The notes: generated by a model not told the origin, from the sequence alone. A stretch of DNA of 64,000 nt from Viridibacillus sp050278625 (GCF_050278625.1 NZ_JBNNTI010000002.1:62001-126000); one strand, 5' to 3'. Shown: positions 51,372 through 60,591, counted from the stretch's first letter. Program-made: numbers and translations.

Positions 51372-52457
51372 ATGCTGCTCGAATTAGTCATTAATTTTTC
51401 GATATTATTTACTTTTGTTATCTTTTCATATTGGTTATACGAGTCATTACAACCTTATCAAGCTAGCTTCTCTGAGCTACAGCCATGGATTGTCGGGCTT
51501 GTAGCTGGACTTACAGGTTTACTTTTGATGGGTACGGCTGTACATTACCAAAATAATATTATTAGTGATGGTCGTTTTGTTAGTATCTTACTCAGTGGAT
51601 TAATAGGAGGGCCTATTGCTATTGCAATTTCCTCTCTCATCATTGGGATTTTCCGAATTTATGTGTTTGGTCTGTCAGAGACTTCTATTCTTTCAGGATT
51701 AAATATATTAACAATTGGTTGTGTTATCACATTAATTTCAATAAAAAAACCAATTACTTTCCGCAATGTGAATTTCTATTTTACTTATATCGTAGTCCAA
51801 GTTTGCATTATCTTCTTTATTCTTTCAGATACTTGGACACATGGCTTACAAAATGTAATTGAAACTGCATTGTTTTATTTTATCTCATTTTACATAACTT
51901 TACTTGTGTTGAAATCAATTCGAAATCAATTTGATCGTATGCGTGAAACTGAAAAAATGGCAGAAACAGATTATTTAACTGGGCTACCAAATAACCGGCG
52001 TTTCCAGCAAATAATAGATGATTTACTCTCTAATAATGATCCTTTTTCATTAATATTAATTGATATTGACTCTTTTAAAAAAGTTAATAAAACGTATGGT
52101 CATCCTGTTGGCGATGAAATCTTACAACAAATTGGTACTCAATTAAAAGATTTCGTAAAACCGATTGATGCAGAGGCAGCTAGGATTAGTGGTGAGGAAT
52201 TTTATATAGTTTGCAAAGACGCTCCTCCTGCATATGGCATACATTATGCAAATTTAATTCGATCACAAATCGCTAAAACACCGCTCGTTGTGTCTACCGG
52301 TCATGTGATATCGATTACAGTATCCGTCGGTATTTGCTCTTATCCTGATAATGGTAAAACATCAAAAGATCTCGCTTTTTCAGCAGATAAAGCAATTATG
52401 CAAGCAATAGCAAGAGGTACAAATCAAATTGTTCATGTTAATCAATTGAATAGTTAA
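51372..52457 (+). CDS. Membrane GGDEF-domain protein (5TM sensor)
   Basis: A 361-residue signalling protein. The N-terminal half (about 1-185) has five or six membrane helices resembling the 5TMR-LYT sensor domain (ALSSLIIGIFRIYVFG-like segment at ISSLIIGIFRIYVFG). The C-terminal half is a GGDEF domain: TDYLTGLPNNRRFQQ (about 203-217), IDIDSFKKVNKTYGHPVGDE, and RISGEEFYIV (about 279-288), where the signature is SGEEF instead of GG(D/E)EF. Most other conserved positions are kept, so weak cyclase activity or GTP sensing are both possible. AGGAG precedes the ATG. It is a single gene between ywiB and pbpG. Confidence 0.88.
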   Translation: MLLELVINFSILFTFVIFSYWLYESLQPYQASFSELQPWIVGLVAGLTGLLLMGTAVHYQNNIISDGRFVSILLSGLIGGPIAIAISSLIIGIFRIYVFGLSETSILSGLNILTIGCVITLISIKKPITFRNVNFYFTYIVVQVCIIFFILSDTWTHGLQNVIETALFYFISFYITLLVLKSIRNQFDRMRETEKMAETDYLTGLPNNRRFQQIIDDLLSNNDPFSLILIDIDSFKKVNKTYGHPVGDEILQQIGTQLKDFVKPIDAEAARISGEEFYIVCKDAPPAYGIHYANLIRSQIAKTPLVVSTGHVISITVSVGICSYPDNGKTSKDLAFSADKAIMQAIARGTNQIVHVNQLNS

Positions 52458-52465
52458 TGTTTTTT

Positions 52466-52503
52466 TAACGCTCTGAAAATATTCCACTTTCTTAGCGTTT
52501 TTT
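52466..52503 (+). terminator. Terminator of the GGDEF gene
   Basis: AACGCT (52467-52472) and AGCGTT (52493-52498), with inner TGAAA/TTTC pairing, followed by six T. Confidence 0.65.
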
Positions 52504-52611
52504 GTTGCCATCAATAATTACCATATTCATCCTTTTTATTTTTTTTCGCCCGTTTATTTTACATAAAATCATCACATACTATCGCTAAATTGGTGGAACG
52601 GAGCTGTTCAT

Positions 52612-54666
52612 ATGAAACGAGCAGACTATTGGCGAAAAAGAAGGGTGAATAAACGCTGGAAACGTACTCTTATGTGGGGTGTCGTGGGCATTTCAGCCGT
52701 TTTAACAGTTTTGCTGTCACTCAGAATATATGCGCAAATTGCTGGTGCGCCTTCTCTCGCTGTTCCGAAGGCAACCGTTTTTTTAGATGCTGATGGGCAC
52801 CGAGCTGGCGATAAATTCTCACAAGAACGCCGTTATTGGGTAAGCTTAGATGAAATTTCTCCTTTTGTTTCAAAAGCACTTATTGCAACAGAAGACAAAA
52901 ATTTCTATTCACATAACGGTTTTGATTTTACCCGTATTGCAGGCGCATTATTAAAAGATGTTAAGGCAATGCGCAAAGTTGAAGGAGCAAGTACCATTAC
53001 GCAGCAATACGCTCGTAATTTATACTTATCACATGAGAAAACATGGTTAAGGAAAGCGAATGAAGCACTATATGCATACCGACTTGAAGTCTTTTATGAT
53101 AAGGATAAGATTTTGGAAGGCTATTTAAATACAGTATATTACGGGCATGGTATGTACGGTATCGAAGCTGCAAGTAGATTTTATTTCGGAAAATCGGCGA
53201 AAGATTTAACACTATCTGAAGCTGCTTTGTTGGTCGGAATTCCAAAAGGACCAGGCATTTATTCCCCTGTAGTAGATAAAGAAAAATCAATAGGTCGTCA
53301 ACAATTGATCTTAAGTTTAATGACGAACCAAAATGTCATTTCAGAAGAACAATCAGAGCGTGCGAAGAAGGAGCCCCTTGATTTTAAATTTGAGGAATGG
53401 GAAAATTCGAAGTCGCTTGCACCATACTTTTTAGATACAGCTTGGCAGGAAGCAAAAGATATCTTAACGGAGAAAGGTCGTCGCTTTGAAGAAGGTGGTT
53501 GGGTAATCAAAACAACATTAAATACTTACCATCAAAAAGCTGCTGAGGAAGCTGTTGAAAAAGCTTTACCGAACGATGAGCTAGAAGTTGGCTTTGTTAG
53601 TATGGATCCATCAACTGGTTATATTACTGCGTTGGTTGGAGGGCGACATTATTTAGCAAGTACATTCAATCGGGTAACACAAGCAAAAAGGCAACCAGGA
53701 TCCGCTATTAAGCCATTTTTGTACAGTGCAGCATTAGAGAAAGGTTACACTCCATTAACGTTTATGGATACTAGTCCTACTATTTTCACTTATGACGATG
53801 GACGTTCAAAATACGAACCTAAAAATGTAAACGGTCAATTTGCTAATCATCCAATGTCATTGGCACAAGCAATTGCCATTTCGGATAATATTTACGCAGT
53901 TAAGACATTTGAAACTATCGGCTATAAAGCATTTAGTAATGTACTGAATCGATTTAATATCCAAGGTAAATTACAAAATTCACCGGCAGTAGCTCTTGGT
54001 ACTTCTGAAGTAAGCTTAATGAATTTGACTTCTGCCTATAACACTTTAGCTGCAAAGGGCGTTCAAAAGAAACCGACAACAATTATTTCGATTACAGATG
54101 CACATGGTAAAGTAATTTATAAAGCGGAAAAGAAACAGAAAAAGAAACAAATAATTAATCCAGATGATGCGTTTTTAATCACTCAATTGATGACAGGCAT
54201 GTTCGATCCCGTCTTTAATGATTACGCACCTGCAACTGGTATATCAATTCGTAACAAACAAACAAGACCTTATGCAGCAAAATCCGGTACAACTTTAACC
54301 GATCAAATGATGGTTGGTTTTACCCCTTCTTTAACTGCTGGTGTATGGAACGGTTATGATAAAGGAAAACAGATGACAAGCCCCGAAGATTCACGAGCTA
54401 CAAAGCAAATTTGGATTGACTTTATGGAAAAAGCACATGAAGGATTACCAAGTGAGCCATTTATAGCACCAGATAATATTGAAGGTGTAATTGTCGATGT
54501 AAAAACAGGCGGTCTCGCAACATCAACTTGTGATCGACAACGACTTGTTTATATGAAAAAGAAGGATATTCCGAAAAAATTATGTACTGACCCAAGTATT
54601 GTCAGTGATTTAACGAAAAAAGATGAAACGTCTTGGCACCTGTTCCCTTTTTCACTATTTGAATAA
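52612..54666 (+). CDS. pbpG: Class A penicillin-binding protein (PbpG/PBP2d-like)
   Basis: A bifunctional peptidoglycan synthase of 684 residues. A membrane anchor lies at about 20-41. The glycosyltransferase domain (about 60-230) has the catalytic IATEDKNFYSHNGFD and GASTITQQYARNLYLS. The transpeptidase domain (about 320-620) has the serine in RQPGSAIKPFLY, the second motif ISDNIYAVK and the third KSGTTLTDQMM. Synteny with ywhD and the argS region matches B. subtilis pbpG, which is a sporulation PBP. GGAACGGAG precedes the ATG. No forespore sigma promoter could be assigned. Confidence 0.93.
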   Translation: MKRADYWRKRRVNKRWKRTLMWGVVGISAVLTVLLSLRIYAQIAGAPSLAVPKATVFLDADGHRAGDKFSQERRYWVSLDEISPFVSKALIATEDKNFYSHNGFDFTRIAGALLKDVKAMRKVEGASTITQQYARNLYLSHEKTWLRKANEALYAYRLEVFYDKDKILEGYLNTVYYGHGMYGIEAASRFYFGKSAKDLTLSEAALLVGIPKGPGIYSPVVDKEKSIGRQQLILSLMTNQNVISEEQSERAKKEPLDFKFEEWENSKSLAPYFLDTAWQEAKDILTEKGRRFEEGGWVIKTTLNTYHQKAAEEAVEKALPNDELEVGFVSMDPSTGYITALVGGRHYLASTFNRVTQAKRQPGSAIKPFLYSAALEKGYTPLTFMDTSPTIFTYDDGRSKYEPKNVNGQFANHPMSLAQAIAISDNIYAVKTFETIGYKAFSNVLNRFNIQGKLQNSPAVALGTSEVSLMNLTSAYNTLAAKGVQKKPTTIISITDAHGKVIYKAEKKQKKKQIINPDDAFLITQLMTGMFDPVFNDYAPATGISIRNKQTRPYAAKSGTTLTDQMMVGFTPSLTAGVWNGYDKGKQMTSPEDSRATKQIWIDFMEKAHEGLPSEPFIAPDNIEGVIVDVKTGGLATSTCDRQRLVYMKKKDIPKKLCTDPSIVSDLTKKDETSWHLFPFSLFE

Positions 54667-54668
54667 AT

Positions 54669-54724
54669 AAAAAAGCTTCATCTTCTAAGGAGTCCGTTAT
54701 CCTTAGCAAGATGAAGCTTTTTGG
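54669..54724. terminator. Terminator of pbpG
   Basis: AAAAAGCTTCATCTT pairs with AAGATGAAGCTTTTT; CTAAGGA/TCCTTAG extend the fold inside the loop. T runs exist on both strands, so it may also serve leftward transcripts from ywhD. Confidence 0.9.
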
Positions 54725-54737
54725 TTCCTCGAAAACG

Positions 54738-54790
54738 TGAGTTACATGGGGCATCCGGCTTGGGTTTGTCAAAATGCCGCATGTCACTCA
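54738..54790. repeat. Inverted repeat in the pbpG-ywhD convergent gap
   Basis: Seventeen-base arms at 54738-54754 and 54774-54790 (TGAGTTACATGGGGCAT and ATGCCGCATGTCACTCA) pair at 15 positions around a 19-base loop. There is no T run. Its role is unknown. Confidence 0.6.
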
Positions 54791-54862
54791 TAGAAATCGG
54801 TTACCTAGTGTCCTAGCTTACTTTCGCAAGTTGTAGTTAAAGTGTACTGCCTTTCAAGGACA

Positions 54863-54883
54863 GTTTCAACCACGGATTGAAAC
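54863..54883. repeat. Short inverted repeat after ywhD
   Basis: GTTTCAA (54863-54869) and TTGAAAC (54877-54883) form a seven-base-pair stem with a seven-base loop, about 45 bases after the ywhD stop codon. Without a T run it is a weak terminator at best. Confidence 0.45.
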
Positions 54884-54925
54884 CGCTTAATAAATGTCAC
54901 ACTTTGTTCAATCATTTTCAAAATT

Positions 54926-55447
54926 TTAGAAGTCTAATTCTTTACGCAATTGCTCTGAACTTAGAGACCACATTTTCTCGTTAAAGCCGTGTAAAAACTC
55001 GCCTAATACTTGTTTTGACTCAGTATCCATATGCTCTACGATGATATGACGTTTCATAGATTTATCCATTTTATTGACATGGTCTGCTAAAATTTTATAA
55101 CCGCGGCGTTTTTCTCTATTGACAATCATTTCACAAGCTGTTATACCTGCAAAATACGCTCCGCCTTCTTTATGATCAATTGTCACCCATACTAGCCAAT
55201 ATGGTTTGCCACCTTCTGAATCTTCTCGATTAGTTGTAAATTTAATACCTCTTTCAACATCACTACGTGCGTGCATAGCCCCTACTTCTACTGTGGCTTT
55301 TTTTTCTTCAATATCAATGATAACTGGTGATACGTTCTCAAGTGTTAAAGAACCTACACCAAACCCTTTATGTCCGTCTGTTGGATCGTTTTTAATAATC
55401 GTAAATCCTAATTTTTGTTTTGGTTTTTCTTCATTAGTCATTCGCAT
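54926..55447 (-). CDS. ywhD: YwhD family protein
   Basis: A 173-residue conserved Bacillales protein of unknown function. It has a mixed alpha/beta composition: KLGFTIIKNDPTDGHKGFG, VIIDIEEKKATVEVGAMHAR, PYWLVWVTIDHKEGGAYFAG and a C-terminal helical part ending LSSEQLRKELDF. No catalytic motif was recognised. Two ATGs (MRM) lie close together; GGAGGGATT precedes the first, so either may be used. Neighbours pbpG and the tautomerase gene match the B. subtilis ywhE-ywhB region. Confidence 0.88.
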   Translation of the reverse strand: MRMTNEEKPKQKLGFTIIKNDPTDGHKGFGVGSLTLENVSPVIIDIEEKKATVEVGAMHARSDVERGIKFTTNREDSEGGKPYWLVWVTIDHKEGGAYFAGITACEMIVNREKRRGYKILADHVNKMDKSMKRHIIVEHMDTESKQVLGEFLHGFNEKMWSLSSEQLRKELDF

Positions 55448-55508
55448 AATCCCTCCGTTCTGTTATTATAACGAATATACACTATATTTTAAATGAGGAG
55501 GACTCTTT

Positions 55509-55694
55509 ATGCCTATAGTAACAATCAAAATGATCGAAGGTCGCACTGACGAACAAAAACGTAATTTGGTTGAGAAAGTAACAGCTGCAATTTCTGAAAC
55601 CGTAGACGCACCAAAAGAAAATATTTCAATTATTATTGAAGATATGCAAAAATCTCATTTCGCTGTTGGTGGCGTACGTAAAAGCGACATTTAA
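55509..55694 (+). CDS. ywhB: 4-oxalocrotonate tautomerase family protein
   Basis: A 61-residue tautomerase. After loss of the initiator Met, Pro1 (PIVTIKMIEGRT) is the catalytic base; the family Arg near position 11 is present in EGRTDEQKRNL. The small beta-alpha-beta protein normally forms hexamers. GAGGAGGA precedes the ATG. The physiological substrate is unknown. The gene is divergent from ywhD as in B. subtilis. Confidence 0.92.
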   Translation: MPIVTIKMIEGRTDEQKRNLVEKVTAAISETVDAPKENISIIIEDMQKSHFAVGGVRKSDI

Positions 55695-55712
55695 TTATAT
55701 ATATGCAAAACC

Positions 55713-55740
55713 GGCTGTCCCTTTAAGGGATGGCTTTTTT
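55713..55740 (+). terminator. Terminator of ywhB
   Basis: GCTGTCCC pairs with GGGATGGC (two G-T pairs) and is followed by six T, about 20 bases after the stop codon. Confidence 0.85.
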
Positions 55741-56132
55741 ATTGACTATGTTGAAACCGATTGTTGATATTTGACTATAAATCTAAAATCGATTCTAATA
55801 TAAGAACTGATTTCCAATGAAATTCTTGACCCTAAAAACACTGATAGCTATTCTTGTTCTCATTTTCAACTAAAGAAATAGTACGTTTCGGTCTATCGAT
55901 GGTTACGGAGATATAGATGTTTATGAAGAATATACAATTGTTTGGAAAAACTCTGCTAAATCTAAAAGAGATTTAACACAGCGAAACAATGAAAATAAGA
56001 AATGCAGAAACAGGTAATGGTTCAACTCTATTTTGATGAGCTCGAGGAAATAGGCTTGCTTCTATGGAAATAGAACCAAGATTTATTTTTATTTCAGTGT
56101 AAATGGACATTGAAATCTAACGGAGCCTATGT
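55741..56132. other. Intergenic region with a possible decayed coding segment
   Basis: Nearly 400 bases lie between ywhB and ywgA. A plus-strand frame of about 50 codons around 55870-56020 reads FRSIDGYGDIDVYEEYTIVW then KNSAKSKRDLTQRNN, which looks protein-like, but it has no start codon, no ribosome binding site and stops on both sides. I do not recognise it. It may be a gene remnant. Confidence 0.35.
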
Positions 56133-56157
56133 AAAAAAATCCCCACTTGGAGGATTT
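56133..56157 (-). terminator. Terminator of ywgA
   Basis: On the minus strand AAATCCTCC can pair with GGGGATTT around a short loop, followed by TTTT. It abuts the ywgA stop codon. Confidence 0.65.
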
Positions 56158-56159
56158 TC

Positions 56160-56666
56160 TTACTGGATTGAAGCTGTTGCAAGTTGCGCTATAAATTCGA
56201 AGGCATCTGTCATCTCTTCTTCTGTGAAGTTTAACTTCCCTTTTACAACATGTACCTTTTCAATTTGCTCTTCTTTTGTGAGTTCATCAAAATATAGTAG
56301 TGTTGAAACGAGCTCTAGAAAACGTGCACTTCTATCATTCATCATATGAATTACTTTTGGTAACTTATCATGTTGCTTTCCTAGCATTGTTGAAAAACTT
56401 GTCCCTTCAGCAGTTACCGCATAGCGATATTGCACATATGATCCTTTATCTTCTTTTTCTTCTGATAAAAAACCCATGTTACAAAGCTCTTCAACGCGTA
56501 ATGTAAGCTCTTCTGAGTAAGGACCATATATATGAAATTGGTATTTTTCTTGGAATGGAAATTGCATTTTCTTTGCGATATAGACCATCTTTTGTAATTT
56601 TTTTCGACCAGTGACTTGACCTGCTAATGACACAAATTGTACGACTTTTGCGTGTTCTTCTAGCAC
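56160..56666 (-). CDS. ywgA: YwgA family protein
   Basis: A 168-residue protein related to B. subtilis YwgA, of unknown function. Its start LEEHAKVVQFVSLAGQVTGR followed by KLQKMVYIAKKMQFPF and FHIYGPYSEEL resembles the N terminus of the SocA/GepA-like Panacea antitoxin fold (KLQKLVY ... YGP), a helical domain; this fold assignment is inference. It lies 25 bases after ywfO in the same direction, the order found in B. subtilis. Confidence 0.85.
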   Translation of the reverse strand: MLEEHAKVVQFVSLAGQVTGRKKLQKMVYIAKKMQFPFQEKYQFHIYGPYSEELTLRVEELCNMGFLSEEKEDKGSYVQYRYAVTAEGTSFSTMLGKQHDKLPKVIHMMNDRSARFLELVSTLLYFDELTKEEQIEKVHVVKGKLNFTEEEMTDAFEFIAQLATASIQ

Positions 56667-56691
56667 ATTTAAATCTCCTTCCGGAAGGTTA

Positions 56692-57990
56692 TTAACCTTT
56701 TAATATATCTAAAATTTGTTTTCTTAGTATTTTTTTCTTACCATTCTCAAGTAAAATATCTTCTGGAAAATATAATTTATGATCCGTTCTGCGTTTTCCG
56801 GATATAGCATCTACGACGTCCGATGATCTTGATAATTCACGAATTTCCTCATTCGGCATTAATAGATGAATCGGTAACCTCTCCTCTTCTTCACCTGGAC
56901 GATAAAAATCATATGGTAAATCTGAAGATGAATCTAAAACTAAATAGTACTGAGGGTCAATATTGGCTTTTCGGAATAGATTCTCTAGTTCACGTAGTTT
57001 TTGATAATCTTTTGCAGGGTCAATTTCCACATAATTAAACAATTTACGGTTCACAAAGCGTCTGCTTAAATCACTTAAAATAGGATCCGTCTCACGTATC
57101 CACAGTTGGAAATATGTCAGTAAAATACTTTCATCTAATGCCAAATAATCTTCAAGTTCAATATTTCCGTCAAAAAACGCTTGGAAATGCGTTGGCTCAT
57201 GTAAGAATGAATAGCCTTTTTCACTTAGCGCTTTCGCACGATGTAAAATTTTCGTCAAAATTACTTCCGCACTTCGGGATACAGGATGGAAATAAACCTG
57301 CCAATACATTTGATAACGACTCATAATATAGTCTTCTACCGCATGCATTCCACTTGATTTGATGACCACTTGATCCTCACGTGGACGCATCACGCGCAAT
57401 ATACGTTCCATATCAAAGTGACCATAACTTACACCTGTATAATAAGCATCACGTTGTAAATAATCCATTCGGTCAGCATCAATTTGGCTTGAAATCATAC
57501 TGACAACTTGTTTATTTTCATACGTTTTCGCAATAACATTCGATACTTTTAATGGGAAATTAGCTGCAACGCGACTTAGTACTTGATTGACTTCGGTATC
57601 GCCCATAATAATATGACGTGTAAATTCCTCATGATCTAAGTCAAAAACATGTTCAAAAGCATGTGAAAAAGGTCCATGTCCTAAATCATGCAATAATGCA
57701 GCACAAAGAACGACAAGCCGTTCACTTTCATCCCATTCTGGTCTACCCTTGAACACGTCATCGACCATCCGGCGGACAATTTCATAAACACCGAGCGAGT
57801 GATTAAATCGACTATGCTCTGCACCGTGGAACACTAAATAAGTCGTACCTAGTTGCTTAATACGGCGTAATCTTTGAAATTCTCTTGTACCAATTAAATC
57901 CCAAATCACTTGATCTCGCACATGTACATAGCGATGGACTGGGTCCTTAAATACTTTTTCTTCCTCTAACTTTGCTGTCGCGTAACTCAT
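56692..57990 (-). CDS. ywfO: HD-domain phosphohydrolase (YwfO, dNTPase-like)
   Basis: A 432-residue HD-superfamily protein similar to deoxynucleotide triphosphohydrolases. Motifs: RLRRIKQLGTTYLVFHGAEH, SRFNHSLGVYEIVRRM (first His), CAALLHDLGHGPFSHAFEHV with the HD pair (about 92-111) and QIDADRMDYLQRDAYYTGVS with the last Asp (about 168-187). These give the full metal site. The substrate is not shown by sequence; related proteins hydrolyse dNTPs. It is the first gene of the ywfO-ywgA pair. Confidence 0.92.
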   Translation of the reverse strand: MSYATAKLEEEKVFKDPVHRYVHVRDQVIWDLIGTREFQRLRRIKQLGTTYLVFHGAEHSRFNHSLGVYEIVRRMVDDVFKGRPEWDESERLVVLCAALLHDLGHGPFSHAFEHVFDLDHEEFTRHIIMGDTEVNQVLSRVAANFPLKVSNVIAKTYENKQVVSMISSQIDADRMDYLQRDAYYTGVSYGHFDMERILRVMRPREDQVVIKSSGMHAVEDYIMSRYQMYWQVYFHPVSRSAEVILTKILHRAKALSEKGYSFLHEPTHFQAFFDGNIELEDYLALDESILLTYFQLWIRETDPILSDLSRRFVNRKLFNYVEIDPAKDYQKLRELENLFRKANIDPQYYLVLDSSSDLPYDFYRPGEEEERLPIHLLMPNEEIRELSRSSDVVDAISGKRRTDHKLYFPEDILLENGKKKILRKQILDILKG

Positions 57991-58204
57991 AAGGCACCCC
58001 GCTTTCGCTCTTTGTATTTATTAATTGAAGTTTTATTGCGAATTATAAAAAAAAATTACACTAGTTCTATCTACAATAATTGATGATCATCCAACTTCGT
58101 AACAATCATCTACTCAAGTTATCAAAACATAGCATAATTACTTAAAAACAAAAAATTCTTAACGAATTAACCATTCTACTACAACTATATTTACAAGTAT
58201 AAAT

Positions 58205-58232
58205 GAAAAAACCACCTTTCGGAAAGGCGGCT
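58205..58232 (-). terminator. Terminator of the DUF1450 gene
   Basis: On the minus strand CCGCCTTT pairs with AAAGGTGG around CCG and is followed by six T. It lies about 120 bases after the DUF1450 stop codon. The region 57991-58351 holds nothing else recognised; ywfO must be expressed from its left part. Confidence 0.8.
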
Positions 58233-58351
58233 AAAGTCTGACTTCAAGCTAGGGATTTAGTAAGTTTATGAACTAAATTCTGCACTAATCAGCCTACATT
58301 TTATTACTCTTATTACAAAAATGACTGTCATATCAACATACTAATCGTCTG

Positions 58352-58588
58352 TTATAGTCGATTCTGTGATTTTAGTTTGGCACGTACTTTTTCCATTAAT
58401 TCCTCTTCTGTTAAAGCAGCACAAGGACGATTATTTACGAATGCGAATGTTTTCTTTCGTCCAGGACCACAATATGACTGACATGCGATATCGACTGAAG
58501 CATTAGCATCGATTTCTTTTAATTTCGGGATTAATGTTTTTAAATTAACGGCCTGACATTCATCGCAAACTCGGAATTCGTTTGCCAT
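58352..58588 (-). CDS. DUF1450 small cysteine-containing protein
   Basis: A 78-residue protein of the DUF1450 family. Four cysteines in two pairs, VCDECQ (8 and 11) and ACQSYCGPG (35 and 39), followed by KKTFAFVNNRPCAALTEEEL, give a thioredoxin-like appearance similar to B. subtilis YuzB but clearly diverged. The function is unknown; metal or redox binding by the cysteines is inferred. AAAGGGTTGT precedes the ATG. It stands alone, divergent from rsfA. Confidence 0.82.
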   Translation of the reverse strand: MANEFRVCDECQAVNLKTLIPKLKEIDANASVDIACQSYCGPGRKKTFAFVNNRPCAALTEEELMEKVRAKLKSQNRL

Positions 58589-58814
58589 CTGTCTACAACC
58601 CTTTCTATATTTGAATCTAAAGTCTAACAGTCATTGTATCGTATTTATAGCGGTTCCTTCAAGTTTATAATATGCCATTACCTCATAGCATTCTCTTTTC
58701 TTTTCGCTACAAAAGCATTCACAACAACACCTAGCATAATATTTTGCAAGTTTGTGAATAAAAAATAGAGAAAGTGACCACGCTAAGACTATCAACATTA
58801 TAGGAGGTTACAAA

Positions 58815-59468
58815 ATGGTAAAAATAAGACAAGATGCTTGGTTAAAAGAAAACGATGAATTATTAGCAGAAGCAGTTATTCGTCACGTCAAAGAAGGGAG
58901 TACACAGTTAAATGCCTTTGAAGAGGCTGGAGATGCCTTAAATCGTACCGCAGCTGCATGTGGATTTCGTTGGAATGCTGTTGTTCGCAAAATCTATGAA
59001 AATGAATTAGCAGATGCTAAAAAAGAACGTAAGGAACGTATGCGTGTATTCGGCCAAACTGTACGTCGTCGAAACACAGGAATCTATGTGCTACCTACTA
59101 GTGGTAATACTGATAGTAACGGTGCTCCTGAGCAACAACGTTCCATCCCGTTATCTTCACTTTCACTGGATGTAGTGATAGCTTACTTAATGCGCTTACA
59201 ACATATTGGTAGTGGCAATGATTCTGAGGCAACAAGATGGCGCCATTTAGCGAATGTGGCTAATGAAAAAGTATCTCGCTTAGAAGCTGAGCTTAATAAG
59301 CTAGAGAAGGAGAATCGCCACATGCGCAAAGATTACGAGCAATTTGCTCAAATTATGAATCGCGCACGCCGTATGATTACACTAGATGAAGAGGAAGAGC
59401 ATATCGCTCCCGTTTTCACAATGGAGCGCAACGGAAATTTAGTTGTAAAAGAACCACCTATGAATTAA
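58815..59468 (+). CDS. rsfA: RsfA-like prespore transcription factor
   Basis: A 217-residue regulator related to RsfA, which in B. subtilis tunes sigma-F-dependent genes in the forespore. The N terminus has a Myb/SANT-like DNA-binding segment (about 4-65: RQDAWLKENDELLAEAVIRH, GFRWNAVVRKIYENE). The C-terminal part contains a coiled coil (EKVSRLEAELNKLEKENRHM, about 160-180). TAGGAGG precedes the ATG. Position between ywfO and lipL equals that of ywfN (rsfA) in B. subtilis. Confidence 0.9.
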   Translation: MVKIRQDAWLKENDELLAEAVIRHVKEGSTQLNAFEEAGDALNRTAAACGFRWNAVVRKIYENELADAKKERKERMRVFGQTVRRRNTGIYVLPTSGNTDSNGAPEQQRSIPLSSLSLDVVIAYLMRLQHIGSGNDSEATRWRHLANVANEKVSRLEAELNKLEKENRHMRKDYEQFAQIMNRARRMITLDEEEEHIAPVFTMERNGNLVVKEPPMN

Positions 59469-59554
59469 TAAGAGTGATGTAGAGATAGTGTTACTCTAAG
59501 AATTTCACTACCACTCTTCTACTTCCTAATATCATTTATTATCAATCTAATACT

Positions 59555-59583
59555 AAAACCCGACCCGCTTGCGAGTCGGGTTT
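59555..59583. terminator. Bidirectional terminator between rsfA and lipL
   Basis: AAACCCGAC (59556-59564) pairs with GTCGGGTTT (59575-59583). T-rich tracts follow on both strands, so it serves the convergent genes. Confidence 0.92.
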
Positions 59584-59597
59584 ATTATTTTTCTCTG

Positions 59598-60428
59598 TCA
59601 TTTACTTAGCATCTTTTTATTACGTTCGAAAACACGATTCAAATAAAAACTATAAAGCTCCATCTCTTCTTGTTGTAATGAGCTAATTTGTAGTTCATCA
59701 CTGAGTTCCATTAATAATTTTTGTAAATCTATAACTGTTTGTTGAACAGTCAATTTTTCATCTAATAACTCTGATAGGGAAGCCATAACTTCTGGACGTA
59801 CTTGTGGATAATCAAATTTCGTTTGCTCACCCTGCAAACCTTTTTCATAGAAATCTCTTATTAAACTAGCACGCTCTGATCCACTGCCTTCTATGCATAA
59901 ATAGATTTGAACTGCGATACCTTGGCGCAATCTGCGTTGTGAAATACCCGCGAATTTCTTTCCACCTATACTTAAATCATAGGAGCCTGGGCAATACGAA
60001 CCAACAATTTCATATGCTTCTACCCGTTCTGCCGCTTTTGGAAATAATGTTTTGATGAGTTCGACCATCACATCATAGCCTGTATTAATATCGATATGTG
60101 AATGTCGTTCAGACAGTACAATGGAAATATTTAATACACCTGGATCTAACACAACTGCAAGTCCACCTGAGTTACGAACAATTGGTGAGAAGCCTTTTGC
60201 CCTTAAATAGTCCATGCCATCTACAATATGTGGTAAGCGATGGTCTTGAATGCCGAGTACGACTGAGCGGTCATGTACCCATGTGCGAACTGTTGTTGGT
60301 GACATGTCTTGGCCAACTAAATGGCATAAGGTATCATCAGCAGCGAATGATTCTAATGGTGAGTGTCCAATACCACTCACGGATTGGTCCCAAAATCGCC
60401 ATAATTTTTGCTGTAGGTATGCTAACAT
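59598..60428 (-). CDS. lipL: Octanoyl-[GcvH]:protein N-octanoyltransferase
   Basis: LipL moves the octanoyl group from GcvH to the E2 subunits of 2-oxoacid dehydrogenases in the Bacillus-type lipoate pathway. The 276-residue protein has SFAADDTLCHLVG, VLGIQDHRLPH, RNSGGLAVVLDPGVLNIS and the catalytic Cys in VGSYCPGSYDLSIGGKKFAG (about 151), then GISQRR. The ATG at 60426-60428 follows GGGAG by nine bases; the frame extends 30 codons upstream without family similarity. Position next to rsfA and chdC matches ywfL. Confidence 0.92.
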   Translation of the reverse strand: MLAYLQQKLWRFWDQSVSGIGHSPLESFAADDTLCHLVGQDMSPTTVRTWVHDRSVVLGIQDHRLPHIVDGMDYLRAKGFSPIVRNSGGLAVVLDPGVLNISIVLSERHSHIDINTGYDVMVELIKTLFPKAAERVEAYEIVGSYCPGSYDLSIGGKKFAGISQRRLRQGIAVQIYLCIEGSGSERASLIRDFYEKGLQGEQTKFDYPQVRPEVMASLSELLDEKLTVQQTVIDLQKLLMELSDELQISSLQQEEMELYSFYLNRVFERNKKMLSK

Positions 60429-60591
60429 TTTTTTAATCTCCCGGACTTTAATGGTTTTCTTCACTAGCATACACGAATCAGTCAAATTTCTCATGTCAAA
60501 TTCATGACTTTCAAGCAATAGAGCGACTTATATTTCTATTTTATGCTAAACTAATTTGGAATGATTCTCACTTAAAGGAGTGTCCATAATA

